A DNA stretch of 64,000 nucleotides from Cryptomeria japonica (Eukaryota > Streptophyta > Pinopsida > Cupressales > Cupressaceae), in NCBI RefSeq assembly GCF_030272615.1, contig NC_081413.1:160454849-160518848 (forward strand). The letters run 5' to 3'. The stretch's first letter is position 1, and each line of letters opens with the position of its first letter. A program made the translations under genes and the position numbers. Below, in pieces: positions 10,076 to 21,509 of the stretch. The notes beneath the pieces are model-generated. The model ran no database searches, was not told where the DNA came from, and was given only the letters and a program-made list of their open reading frames with translations.

Positions 10076-12619
10076 ATGGCTTCTTCTTCTGCTCTCGAAT
10101 TCATTGCAAACCCTACTATCGTGGAAAACATAAAATGCCCTAGGCCCATATTCAAAATTATTCCCAAAGTAGCTAAGCAAGATGATTCCATAGGCACATT
10201 TTCAAAGATTCCTAAAGGTGTAGCTTATACTGAAGACCCTAGGATAAATATTCACTGCAATATTAAGGAATTAGGTTTTGAGGAGTTGTTAAAAATGTTT
10301 AGAACCGTAATTTGCAATGAAAATGGCATTGTTAAACCTGAGCACAAGATTGTGGAGGCTTAAGGTTTTGTGGAAATTTTGAACATCCCTGAATTTCTGG
10401 AGGAAGTTGTGAGAATTGTCCTAAGTAGGGCACATGGAGAATTTCTTTGGTTAGATTCAGTCTGCAAATTCACCCGGCAAGCAATTAGGGCAGTAACAGG
10501 TTTACCCTCTATCGACAACAGACCAAACAAAACTAAGAAGGTTCCTAACAACAAAGTCATGACCTTAACCAGAGCAACATCTAATAGTAGATCTCTAAGA
10601 TTAAATGACATCAAGGACATCAATGTGAGATTCATAAGTATGATTTTAGGTTACAAGACTACACATGCAAATAGACTTAATTCAGTTTCTAGTCTTTGCA
10701 TTAATAGTGCTTATGAAATGGTCAACAATAATGCAAAAATTGATGTGTGAATGGCTGAAGGATGAACTAATAGATAACTTGAAAAAGATAAAAGGAGACA
10801 AGAAAGGAACATTTAGTTTTGGTAATCTCTTAGTATGCTTAATGTTGTATTCACAAAAGAGATCCCCAGTATTGGACAAAAAGACTTTGGATATGACATA
10901 CTGGTAGGCAAAAATTTGCAAGAAGCTTTCATCGGCATGGGTACTACTAAGGAAAACAATATCACTAAATATTTCAAAGCTTTCCAAACAAAGATGAAAA
11001 CAAGAAAAAGACTACCACAGAGTGTAGTGGATAAATATGATAAAGAAATCTGTTTTGTAATCAAGAAGGATGAAACATGGATGGAAGCAGTATTACCTAG
11101 GACTATATGGGTAACAGAAAAGGGTTATGGGGTAGATCTCAACATAATTGATACTTATGCAAAAGCTTTATTAGATGCACCTAGAGAACCAATAGAAGAA
11201 GTTTTTGGTAGTGCTGAAACAATTGAAAGAAATGTGAAAACAATGAAGCAAAAGAATAAAAGAGAGAAATACATAAGAGATGCTTCTAAGAAGGTAAATG
11301 AAATAAAAGAAAATGTTATGAATATTACTAGTATAAAGGCTAGTGAACTGGAAGGATTGCAACTAGAGGTATGCATCTCACCAGTTGGCACATCTTTTGA
11401 CAGTGAGATACCAGCTAAATTTACAAGAGTTGAAAGGAAGAGAAAAACTTCACTGGTACCCTCTCCTCCACCCAAGAGAATAAGGAGTTTAAGGAAGAAA
11501 CAACAGGCAGTAAGACAATCGGCAAAGAAACTGACTCCCAAAAAGAAATAGAAATAGGTTATACCACCATTGGATAATTTGCTAAATGAAATAACTAATG
11601 ATGGTAATTTGGCTAATGTGAGAAAATTGTATAACACATTCAAGGATTCAGAGAAAGAAAGCATTGAAAACAGTATTATCTTACATCTAGACATATATAA
11701 GAAAGTCTTAATTGAAGTTGTGGATGACTTAGCTAATGAATTATATAGAAGGTTAGATGCTAAGAGGATTGTAGTAATGGAATTGGACAAGAAACTTAAG
11801 GTTGAAAAACTTCTAGTTGTACATCCAGTTAATTCAAAAGAAGAGATTGATGACCTGATTTGTGAAGCTAACAGATCCATTTTTGCCAGTGGTCACCGAC
11901 AAGTGAGTTTAATGGCAGGTAGAGTGAATGAGATTGCTGAGGAAATGACTGATAAATGGGATATCTTTTTTGTTGAAAAAGAAAAACAAGAAGAATTGAA
12001 TAGGCAAAATAAAACATTCAAGGTATATCAGAAGGACAAAGACAAAGGGAAAGGTAAAGTTGGTGGAATACCAAATATAAAGATAACTGACAACTTACCA
12101 CCACCCTTGGATACTACACTGGTACATGCTAATGATCTACCAGTTACTGAAAGTGTAGATATAACACATGATGACACTAATCCTGATTCTAAAATTCTAT
12201 TCACCATGAATGTAGATACTTAGGAAGTAAACATTGTTGTGGATAAGGAAAATACAAAGGTCAAGGATAACATTGCTAATAGTGGAAACATTGCTGAGCA
12301 ACTGGCAAAGACTATTGAGGTTGAGATCCAAATAGACAAAATAGAGTAGACATTGCAAACTAAGCAACCATTGGATACTGGAATGGATACTGATAGTATA
12401 GATACTAACACTAAGAAACCTACTGAGACAAAGATACCAATAGTTGTGCACACAGAGAAACCAATAGAGAAACTGATAGAGGCATAGGTACATATTGAGG
12501 TAGTGAAACCAGTAATCACTGAGAAACCCAAACCATTGCTAGTTGAAATACAAAATCAGACTGATCTGCCAGAGGATAACACAAGAAAATGGTTACAAAT
12601 GCTGGAAGCAAAGAGGTAA
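10076..12619 (+). pseudogene. Element C ORF2, unknown, lysine-rich
   Basis: A single ancestral frame starting MASSSALEFIANPTIVENIK, now broken by TAA at 10361, two frameshifts between about 10745 and 10840, and in-frame stops at 11549 (TAG), 12221 (TAG), about 12347 (TAG), 12485 (TAG) and 12617 (TAA). The first third is globular-looking (EFLWLDSVCKFTRQAIRAV, then NVRFISMILGYKTTHANRLN). The middle is Lys/Arg-rich and ends RKKQQAVRQSAKKLTPKKK, a possible nuclear or nucleic-acid-binding tail. The rest is acidic and Thr/Pro-rich with (T/E)KP repeats. I do not recognise a family and see no RT, protease or integrase motif. It could be an env-position or captured host sequence; nothing in the window decides. 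Confidence 0.6.
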
Positions 12620-12743
12620 TCAAGGCAGTTGGTTAGACATCTGGTGCTTCATTAAGTGAATTCAGGCCTACTAATGTGAGAGAAGTACTCTGGACCCTAT
12701 CAAGAAGATTACTGACTGTAATGCATTGGCTTACAAAGCAATT

Positions 12744-12854
12744 GATGACACAATACCAATACTTAAGTTGATTGCACCAAAATGTAATATAGATCATGTA
12801 AAGTGCTCTTTAGGTCAATGATGACACAATACCAATACTTAAGTTGATTGCACC
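12744..12854 (+). repeat. 35-nt direct duplication, 76-bp offset
   Basis: An identical 35-nt stretch beginning GATGACACAATACC occurs at 12744-12778 and 12820-12854 in element C, a local tandem duplication. Confidence 0.9.
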
Positions 12855-13455
12855 GACAATGTAATAACAATTGATAAGGCAAATGAGGACACATTCAAAG
12901 AGAAAATTGAGAAGGAAAAGGGAAAATTCTTTGAGGATACAATAAAGAAGTGCACAAAACACATAAAAACACTTTTACTGGCACTGAATACTACAATTTT
13001 GGAATATAAGGAGTTGTACAAATAAACTTGCAAGCCACATCTTTTGACAAAGGACATAGAAAAGGAAATAAGCAGAGTATAGAAGGAGATAGATGACATA
13101 GTTGATAACATAATTGGTTCATCTGAACCTATATCAGTTATTAAGAAAGAAATAGTAGTTTTTGAGGAAAAGTTGGAGAAATTTGAGAAAGAGAAGGCAA
13201 CAATTAAGGAAAATGCTAGAGAGCTTAAGTACAAACTTAGTCCCAAGCTGGACAATATTATCTCTCTGAGAAATGAGATCTCTAAGGCATTACTTCAAGG
13301 AGAAAGATCACCAGAAGAGCATATGCATCATCTCACCAGCACAATCCAATAGACTCAGACAACCTTAAATGATAGCAATAGATTCATGTAGAGTTTAAAT
13401 TTGGTTTTAGCAGACATATTTCAGATTGTAACCAACCGGTTACAAACCTTGAGGT
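12855..13455 (+). pseudogene. Element C C-terminal coiled-coil region
   Basis: The frame reads ITIDKANEDTFKEKIEKEKG, later IDDIVDNIIGSSEPISVIKK and FEEKLEKFEKEKATIKENAR, with three or four stops. Heptad-like Leu/Ile/Lys/Glu pattern suggests a coiled coil, continuing ORF2 after the 12744-12854 duplication. No family recognised. Confidence 0.5.
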
Positions 13456-13606
13456 GAAATTTTTGCACTCGTTTGACAATTTTGACAACCTTTGTCATTG
13501 ATGTCAAAGGGGGAGTAGTGGACAGAGAAAAATGTTTAATCAGAGGAGATCATCTACTCAGGGGGAGTAGTTTTTGTATTTTTCTCATGAGTGTTGCCAC
13601 AATGCC

Positions 13607-13618
13607 AAAAAGGGAGAT
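13607..13618 (+). promoter_or_regulatory. Polypurine tract of element C
   Basis: AAAAAGGGAGAT directly precedes the 3' LTR start at 13619. Further purine-rich GGGGGAGTAG motifs lie at 13510 and 13561. Confidence 0.85.
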
Positions 13619-14406
13619 TGTTGGCATTCTACACTCTTATGAGAATGATGGTGTTGTCATTGATGGCAACCATCTGGCAACCTTTTGGCACTCATCTGGT
13701 AAAGCCACCGATAGGCACCAACACTGACATAGACATCTACATACACCGGTAGAAACTCCACCGACAGCAGAAACAATGCATGCCGACACCCCAGCTGACA
13801 GGGAATAAACTTTTGTTTATTGTATTTAATTATAAATTATCTTTTGTAAAACCGACAAGCAATATTGTAAAAGACTCATATATATGTATGAGATCTTATA
13901 GGTCATTTTTGTAGAAGAAGAGAGTTGTGAATTAAGTATAAGGTGATATAAGTGACAACAAAGGTTTTGGTTATAGAATGAGCTTAAACCAGTACTGAAC
14001 CAGGCATAGTTGATGCTACTTTGAAGCAGTACATTGTATTGGATTTCATAATCCACTTTTGTAGTCAGTGTGACTCTTATTGAGCAGTGAGCTCTAGGCA
14101 GTTGGCCTTCCTCCATGTGCAGGCCCCTCATTGTAAGTAATATTTATTCATTGGCCAGTGAGTGAATATTGTGGGTCACAAATCCCATCGAGGTTTTTCC
14201 CATACTGGTTTTCCTCGTTAAACATCTTGTGTTATGGTGTTTTTTCTATGCTATCTTTATTGTTCTTGTTTACTGCATTAATTCTTATTTATCAGTACAC
14301 TGTTTTGGAATGCAAAGTTCTTAATAAGGTTAAATATTCTACAATCCGGTTAGATATTGATTCACCCCCCCTCTCAATATCTTTGGGACTATCATTAATC
14401 CTAACA
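13619..14406 (+). mobile_element. 3' LTR of element C
   Basis: 788 bp from TGTTGGCATTC to CCTAACA, matching 7817-8588, followed directly by target duplication AGAAC. Confidence 0.92.
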
Positions 14407-14411
14407 AGAAC

Positions 14412-14884
14412 ACCACTAATTTTTTGTTAGGGACCATTACATTAAGGAAAGATGGAATTTGATAAATCTAAGCCTGAAAGACAAATATTTTGATCAGATT
14501 CTAGGGGTTTTAGATGTACCTCTTCTTTCCCTTTAAATTGAATTGATTTAATTAATAATACTAAAATTGGGGTAAATGTGTGTAAATTGAAGCAATTATT
14601 CATAAATAGTGAACTATAGTCACCTAGATCTAAGAAGTGTGTCTATTTTGATTTGTTCCTAGAAGGTCAGACTAAATTGTATGGATTGGAAAGCCAGTCA
14701 CTTTGGTCCTCCAAAAATTTTTCCATCCAAAAGGGAATCTATTCATCTCTATGAATAATGTCAATCCTAAAAATTACAACTATGTACCTATTCCTGCACA
14801 CATTAGAGAAGACAAAATGGTTGGGAATAGGGGTTTTCCTTAGGTCAAACCTCAATTTTGAAATTTTCCATGAAATAGAATTGA
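14412..14884 (-). mobile_element. A0 LTR, middle piece
   Basis: Aligns with the A1 LTR (15240-15480) through shared blocks such as GGTCCTCCAAAAA and GGTTTTCCTTAGGTCAAACC, but is much more diverged. It is bounded on the left by element C and on the right by the target duplication of A1. Confidence 0.8.
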
Positions 14885-15256
14885 AATGTTGTAAAGCAGA
14901 AAAATCGAACCCTAGTTGTTCTCCCCTCCCCAACTCCAAGGAGAGAGAAGGCAGGTCACTAGGGTTGATGGTTTTCACTTAGGAGAGACTTTACATTCAA
15001 AAGAGGAGTTGAAACCCACAAGATCCAATCCCACACAATGCAGGATTGGATTCTAAATGAGTTTCAAGGGTTAAGACATCAAGGATACCCTCTTTTGTAA
15101 AGAATATAGATAGAATGATTGAACTAGGAATGTATGTAGAAGCAAGAAAGATTCGCTTGTAAACAGAGATAGGGATATGGGATGAAGTTGCGGACCTGGA
15201 ATTAGTAGTAAAATGTCAAGATGATGTTTTTCTGCAAGTTTGAGTGAAAGTTGATG

Positions 15257-15286
15257 GGACGATGGTGCCCGGCGTGCACACGGTCC
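15257..15286. repeat. 30-nt GC-rich hairpin (A1 left LTR)
   Basis: GGACGATG opens and CACGGTCC closes the motif around the shared core TGGTGCCCGGCGTGCA. The right LTR has the same motif at 21879-21908, and two copies lie in the leader. The arms pair imperfectly here. Confidence 0.7.
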
Positions 15287-15759
15287 TCCAAAAAATCCGC
15301 AAAACGAAGGGGGACCTATTCGTCTCTACACAAGGATTCTAGATCTTCAATTACAACCGCGTACCTGCAACCTACACACAAAAAAGAGAGGACGATTAGG
15401 GGGTTAGGGATTAGGGGTTTGCCTTTAGGTCAAACCCCGGTTTTGGAATTAACCAAGAAATGAGAATGTTGTAAATGTAAATGTTTGTAATGTAAACAAG
15501 TACTGATACCTTGTTGTAAGAATGTTTGTATTCTTAAATGCAAAGGTGTAATGTATGTTGTATGTTGTGTGTTGTAAGTGATCTCCTCTTCAATGGTTGA
15601 ATCCTTGTCTTGAATGCAACACATAGCCTTGAATGGAGACTTAGAATGCTCAATTGCTTGAAGGAATACTTGAATGCTTGAATCTTTGAATGTTTGAATA
15701 TCATTTTCGCCTCTTGCTCTTGCTTATTTCCTTCCTCCCTTTCTAGGAGAGGAAAAGTA

Positions 15760-15769
15760 GTTTATATAC
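15760..15769 (-). promoter_or_regulatory. TATA box, A1 left LTR
   Basis: GTATATAAAC on the minus strand, in the 3' LTR. The functional counterpart is in the 5' LTR at 22382-22391. Confidence 0.6.
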
Positions 15770-15891
15770 TTGTCAATTAGGGTTGAGAGACTGATTTTTC
15801 CGACCTTAGGCCAACATAGAAATATTATTTTCCAATTTGCAAACTTAATGACCCAATGCCCAAAAGGAGACCGGGCCCAAAATAGGGCCAA

Positions 15892-15980
15892 GGACCAAGG
15901 CGCTGGGTGCCATGGTCCTGGGGGACTAGGGTGCTGGGTGCCCTAGTCCTGAAGGACCATGGTGCTGGGCGCCATGGTCC
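15892..15980. repeat. Three tandem 27-nt hairpins (A1 left LTR)
   Basis: Units at 15892-15918, 15923-15949 and 15954-15980, exactly 31 nt apart. Unit 3 has arms GGACCATGGTGC and GCGCCATGGTCC around a TGG loop (12 pairs with one G-U). Unit 2 has arms GGACTAGGGTGC and GTGCCCTAGTCC (12 pairs, two G-U). Unit 1 pairs at 11 of 12. Confidence 0.9.
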
Positions 15981-16151
15981 CACCTCTTGAGGTAGCAGGG
16001 TGCAAGGAGGGATCATGCCAAGGTGCAGAAAAATCAGTTTTTGATGTCACAAGCATGTTTTGGGGTCTCCATTCAGGTTCAACATTGTGCCGCCATCGTG
16101 AAGACCCAAATGCAGTCGAAATTGCAAGTGTCAAAATTTTAGGATGCTACA

Positions 16152-16989
16152 TTTAGCCCCCACTTTAGTGGGAGTATAAGCGTACGCTCATACTTCCGGT
16201 AAAGTACAAGGAAACAACATTGAGAGACTTTCACCATGTCAAGGAGGCAAGATACACCAAGCCCCCAGTGGACTAAGGATCTTACGACTTCGATTGACAA
16301 AGTAAAAGGGAAGATCACGAGGGAGAACCATGACTATCAGTAGTAAGGTTCCCTCACTATGAGTCATGCAAGAAAGATATCAAAAATTTTCAAGGCAAAG
16401 CTAAATTTGTCAAGAAATTTTCAAGTATCTTGAAAAGATATGAACGGGATGTATGCCCCCCTACGTTAAAGCGATCGCACCCGCCTCTCTGGGGGTGATT
16501 GCTTTAAGGTAGTGATACATATAAGAAATGAGAAAGGAGCACATTATCACAAGGATTTAGCCCCCAAGTGTGAGATAAGCCCAAGGATAATAGACACAAA
16601 ACACAAAGCACAAGGTGACTTCGCTTTCCTAGGGTCAGTATGCTGTATGATAATTCATGTATATCATATGTATGTATGCATAATTGTTTTTCATTCCCCA
16701 ATCAAGGAAGGTCACCTAGAAGAAGGGAACACATGTGTCTTTTGAGTCAACATGAGAGAGACCAAAAGAGATCTCAATGCTTTGCATCGTCCTCAAGTAG
16801 ACAAAACTAAGGACAACAAATAGAAGAATGAGAATAACACATAGAAGAAGTAACAAAAGAGATCAAGAGAGGAGGAGAGAGTCTGCTATGCTAATGAAAC
16901 TAGTCTAGCATGTCATCTACCCCCCGATCTTGCTGATCAATATTTTGGGAAGGTAGGAAACACGCTAGAGGAGGAACATCCAACACAGC
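16152..16989 (-). other. A1 3' noncoding region with polypurine tract and hairpins
   Basis: The polypurine tract is at 16152-16166 (minus-strand AAAGTGGGGGCTAAA, next to LTR start TGTAGC). A near-perfect inverted repeat spans 16173-16194 (AGTATAAGCGT / ACGCTCATACT), and a second hairpin 16466-16508 has TTAAAGCGATCGCACCC facing GGGTGATTGCTTTAA. No protein domain is recognised. Confidence 0.75.
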
Positions 16990-18230
16990 AGATGGAGCTA
17001 TCACAAGATCCAAACAAGGGCTATGTTCATGTTCCGAGCCACATTGTTCTTGTCTAGGAGCTAGGATAAGTGCTTTAGAAAATTTGTTAGATAAATGGTT
17101 ATCAACATCAACATATTCATATTCACTATCAGAATGAAGAGGAGTAACATTTTCATCTATATCATCATCAAGATTTATAAAAATAGGATCTTTAACTCAC
17201 ACAGGATCAAGACCATCATGCATCTTATGTTTAGGAGATTTTGGCTCAATCTTCGGCTGAGGAGAAAATGAAATAATACTGGCTGAAGGTATTTTTGGGG
17301 ATTGCAAAGTTTGAGTAGTAGCTGCCTGAGCTCTAAGACGACGCTTTCATCGGTGTTCACGTGTAGAACGATTTCGTCTAGTCTTAGTAGGAAGTTGAGA
17401 AGATTGAGGAGGAGGAATGTTCTCATCCTTTTCACTTGGGTGTTTAGGTTGTGGTCTCTTAGGTTGAAAAATAGGAGAAGAGGATGGTCTCTTCTCTCCA
17501 TAAGAGGAAGGAGGAGGAACTGCTCCATATAAGGGAGGAATATTTGGTTTAGGAAGGAGACCAAGTCCATCATGATGAGGAGGTATAGGTCTACTTTTAG
17601 GAAGTTTATTAGATATAGGCATAGTCACATTCATAGGGATGGGTTGGGAATCTTCTTGAGCAAAGACATTAGTTTTATCTTTCAAAGGAAGAACTTCCTT
17701 CTCAAGAATGATAGGAATTTCAAGTTTGGGTGTTCTAGGTTCACTTAGAGATAGGATCATATCTTTTTTCCACCTTTGATAAGATTTGAAAAGATGATCA
17801 CTTCGCGGAGGAAGAGATTGGAATTGTTCAGGCCAAAAGTAATCAATAGGAATGCTAGAAGTTCTTTTAGCTAGTTTAAAGAGACTATGATTGACAGTAA
17901 CAACTTCACCATTATGGGGAAATTTCAAACACTTGTGAATAGGAGAAGCAATAGCTTTCATGGAAGATAGCCAAGGATAGCCTAGCTTCACATGAAATTG
18001 TTCGGATGATGGAATAATAGCAAAGTCCACATCAAGGGATTTGTTATGGACCTCAATAGGTAATGTAATAGAACCAATTGCAGGAGAAGAAAATGCATCA
18101 AATAATTTCACAACCACATTTGTTTCATCATAGATCACTTGATTCAATTGCAAAGTAAAAAGAAATTCTTTAGTAATGGTATTAACCATACAAGAAGGAT
18201 CAATAAGCACTCCACGGCAAGGTGTATTCT
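16990..18230 (-). pseudogene. A1 protease-like domain and basic C-terminal tail
   Basis: The minus-strand frame from 18210 reads MLIDPSCMVNTITKEFLF, then LPIEVHNKSLDVDFAII and VKLGYPWLSSMKAIASPIHK. This is the layout of a retropepsin: an Asp motif, then a LGxPWL block about 80 residues on. The usual D(S/T)G is DPS, so catalysis is doubtful. A Pro/Ser-rich stretch and an Arg-rich segment (TKTRRNRSTREHR) follow. A TGA at 17347-17349 stops it where sister copy A2 has CGA; the tail continues in frame to about 16990. It lies in a different frame from gag because of indels at 18300-18450; A2 shows the two were one ORF. Confidence 0.8.
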
Positions 18231-18614
18231 TGACTTTTGCAACTATATATAAAGGACCATCAGGTGCCCTGATAGTTTCACTGGAATCAAAGGTGATGGA
18301 AGGTTCTTAAGGGATTTTCTGCTGCTCTACAAAGTTAATCACATTCGGAGTCATAGACACAAGATCATCAGGTGAGACAGAGGAATCATTAGTATCAATC
18401 GCATTAGAGGTATGAGAAGGAAATGGATCAGTAAAATCTTAAGATTTTGGTTAGGAGGAGCTACAGATGTGTTGCCTTTATCATTCACACCAGAAACAGT
18501 GATAGTATTATTATCAATCAAATCTTGAATTTTACCCTTTAAAGCAAAACATTTTTCAGTATGATGTCCAGGATGACGATGAAATTGACAAAAAGATTTG
18601 TTATCAAAATAGGG

Positions 18615-20330
18615 TTAATTAATCTTTGTAGGATCTATTTTCCTTATAGGAGGAAGAGTAAGCACATTTTGTTCCAATAACTTATTCATAATACTATGCA
18701 ATGATTCATTCAAAGGAGTAAACTTTCTTTCTTTCTTGAAAAACTTAGAAATAGGAGGCACACCTGATGCTGCATTCACATTGTTATTGATGATGTTTTC
18801 ATTGAATTTAATGGACTCTCTATTCGGTTTAAACTTCCCAAATGGTTGTTGACTACTATCACCCTTATCACTCGGAGCCATAGGATTTGCTTGTTCCATT
18901 TGACTCACAGTTAGTTGATAATTGTGAAGAGTTGCGCACAACTGTTGGAAAGAAGTAAACTCAGAAAATAGAAGTTTTTCTCTAATATCTTTTTGTAAAT
19001 TAGAAATAAAGATTCTTTGAATATCATTGTCAAGTACTGGAAAAGAAATTTGAGCATACAAATGCTTATATCTACCAATGAAATCAGTCACTTTTTCTTT
19101 AACACCTTGTTTACAATGCATTAAATCAATCAAAGTAACTTTAGGACTTATATTGTTTTGAAATTGTTGAATAAAAGCATTTGCAAGTTGTTCGGAAGAA
19201 GAAATAGAATAAAAAGGCAATGAGCAATACCATTGTAGGGATTTATCTCTTAATGTTCTAGTAAACAGTTTTGCAAGCAACCTTTGGTCATAAGCAAAAT
19301 CAGTACATATTGTTTGAAAGGTCTTAACATGTGTTAGAGGGTCACCCTTACCATTATAAAGCTCCAAATACAGAATTTCAACATGTTTAGGGGGAATAGC
19401 TCGAACAATGTCAAGAGAAAGTGGGCTCGCAACATCAAATGTGGGCACACTAAACTTAGATTGATTCATAGAGGCAATTTGTTGCTACAAAGAAGAGACA
19501 GTTTGTGCAAGATTGTTAATGGTCGCTTCAGTCGAAGAGTTCATATTAGATGTGTTAGATTGTGATGGAGGTATTATGTTATTGAAAGAAGGTATTGATT
19601 GAGAGTAAGGTGGTGGGACACTATGATAGTTAGTCATAGGAGATGATTGGAAAGGAGGAACACTACAAGGAGGAATGGAATGGTTAAATGAATTGCCCCC
19701 TTGCGTCATGTTCATTTGTGGAGATGTATTAGGGACACTCACTGAAGGAATGAATGAAGAAGTCGGATTAAATGAAGGAAGAGGGTTGATTGAAGAAGAG
19801 GGATTGCCCCCATGACTGGTGATCATAGGCAGAATGTCTTGTATTGAAGTAGTCATTATGTTTGATGTAAAAGTAGGTATACTAGCAATAGGAGTTGTCA
19901 AAGGAATAGAATGATTAACTTGAGTAGGAGGTTGTGTATAACCTAAAGTTTCGGCACAACTCTTCATAGGCATCACATTCGAATCCACAATGTGTGCAAT
20001 ACCACACAAAATATCAATTCCATTCTTATCACTTTGAACCATACGTTTTAGACCCTCAATTAATGAAAGAGCTTCGCTATCGGGGTATTCTTGAGACATC
20101 CATTGTCGAAAATCATCAAATTGGTTATCCAATTTCGAAAGTTGTTCTACAGAAACCTCATGGAGAGCTTCTTCATCATTAAGAGGATTAGAGGAATTAC
20201 CCATGTCCTCGTTAAATAGGCCATTCAAATTAGGTTCCATCTCCTCAGTAATTAAACCTTGGAAGGACTTAATTCTAAGGCTTCGTCTAACGGGAATAGT
20301 GTAAGTAGGGCTTATTGTTGTAAAACTCAT
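18615..20330 (-). pseudogene. A1 gag (Gypsy Tat/Ogre-like)
   Basis: Capsid protein forming the virus-like particle. It starts at Met 20330 (MSFTTISPTYTIPVRR). A Ser/Pro/Asn-rich linker spans about residues 110-280. The Retrotrans_gag-type core (LLAKLFTRTLRDKSLQWYCS, FIQQFQNNISPKVTLIDLMH, CKQGVKEKVTDFIGRYKHLY) follows, at about residues 345-440. The frame is interrupted by TAG at 19485-19487 (A2 has CAG) and ends at TAA 18615-18617 (A2 has TCA). Downstream, still translatable, is the CQFHR..GH.TEKCF zinc-finger-like block at about 18545-18600. The single-frame layout in A2 indicates that gag and protease are made as one polyprotein. Confidence 0.9.
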
Positions 20331-21491
20331 GCACTAAAGAGAGAGAGAAGATTTTGAATTTTAGAGGTAGTAAATTTCAATAAAATCAGCCAATCTCCTA
20401 GATTTAAGCTGTTAAATGCAATCAGGACAATCTCCCAAAATTTCGGAAAAAATGTCAGGGACCGTGGCGAACGGAGTGCACACGGTCCTCGCAATTTTTT
20501 TGAAAATTTTCAAGGATGAAAGTTATGATGATTTTAAAGCTAATCTGAAAAAATTGAGCGATTTTACGATCTGTAGCTAGGCCAAATTGAAGTTGCAATC
20601 TCAAAATTGGACCCTACCAAGATTGTTGAAAAATGTAAAATTTGAATTTTGAAAAAGAGGGGGAAACTGAAATTTTGAATTTTATGATTTTAGAGGGAAT
20701 ACAAAAAGCAATGCAAGTTTTGAAATTTTTAAGAATTGACTCAATTTCATGCAAAATTCAATTTTGAAAGTGGAAATCAAGGTTGTTGCAATTAAACACT
20801 TAATTTCAAAAGTCACAAACTGCAAAAATTTGAATAAAGCACTGAAATTTCGAATGAATGCCAACACACTTTTTAGATTTAGGACTGTAAGAAACACAAT
20901 TTTAACACAAATTTCAATTTCAACAATTTTTGAATGATTATAAGCCTTTATTCGAGCAATCACTAGACCAACTTTGACTTTAATTTTGAAAGTGTTAAAA
21001 TTGATAAAATCAGCCAAAATTCTGGATTTTAGCAGAAAAATACAGTAAGATCTAGCTCTCGAAATTTTGGAAAAAATGTCAGGGACGATGGCGCTCGGGG
21101 TGCACACGGTCCTCGTAACTTTTTTCCAAATTTTCAGGGATGAAAGATATTGTGATTTTGTTGCGGAATCCAAAGTTACAGCCGATTTGGAGGTGTTTTG
21201 ATCAGTGAAATTATCAGTCAAAGGTTGAATCAAGAGGGTTCTAAAAATTAGGGTTTTGACACTTAACCTCTTAATTTTCAGAATTAAAGCACAAATATGA
21301 ATTGACAATTTGCAATAGAAGGGTAAATCTGAAACAAGCATTAACAATTAAACATTCCACAAGCTTAATTACTAAAAAGAAAATTTTAGGGTTTTTATGC
21401 AATTAGCCTCTAAAATTTGCAAAAAACATGGAAATGTAATTAAGGATGCAAATTTTTCAGATCTAACCATGAATAATCAGAATGAGGATGT
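20331..21491 (-). other. A1 leader with two hairpins
   Basis: AT-rich noncoding leader between primer site and gag start. It holds two 30-nt hairpin motifs: 20459-20488 (arms GGACCGTG / CACGGTCC, perfect 8 bp) and 21083-21112 (GGACGATG / CACGGTCC, imperfect). Minus-strand ORF 20682-21347 is low-complexity and not called as a gene. Confidence 0.75.
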
Positions 21492-21509
21492 TCACGTCGG
21501 GTTCACCAA
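21492..21509 (-). promoter_or_regulatory. Putative primer-binding site of A1
   Basis: Minus-strand TTGGTGAACCCGACGTG lies 2 nt inside the 5' LTR. The same string occupies the same place in family B (45184-45200, 58024-58040). It ends with TGG as expected for pairing with a tRNA CCA end, but I cannot name the tRNA. Confidence 0.8.

Larger units (their letters stand above)
7817..14406 (+). mobile_element. Element C: complete non-autonomous LTR retrotransposon, 6590 bp
   Basis: Bounded by two LTRs beginning TGTTGG, and flanked by the 5-bp direct repeat AGAAC at 7812-7816 and 14407-14411. It has a tRNA-iMet-type primer site and a polypurine tract. Coding content is a coiled-coil/zinc-knuckle protein and a long second ORF; no RT, RNase H, integrase or protease block is recognisable in any frame. 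LTR termini and the AATGCCAAAAAGGGAGAT polypurine context resemble copia SIRE-type elements, so I place it near that group by termini only. It sits inside the A0 LTR and is therefore younger than A0. Confidence 0.92.
14890..16151 (-). mobile_element. 3' LTR of A1 (left copy)
   Basis: 1262 bp, TG...CA on both strands, minus-strand start TGTAGCATCC. Seven mismatches from the right copy are visible in the first 160 bp from 14890, so the element is moderately young. Contains the hairpin modules and a TATA box listed separately. Confidence 0.95.

Noticed and set aside
11155-11880. 241-codon minus-strand ORF
   Set aside because: Shadow of element C ORF2; Ser/Leu/Phe-rich composition mirrors the Lys/Glu-rich plus strand.
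20682-21347. 221-codon minus-strand ORF in the A1 leader
   Set aside because: Low-complexity Lys/Phe/Ile composition from AT-rich leader, no counterpart in A0, and it ends beside the leader hairpins.
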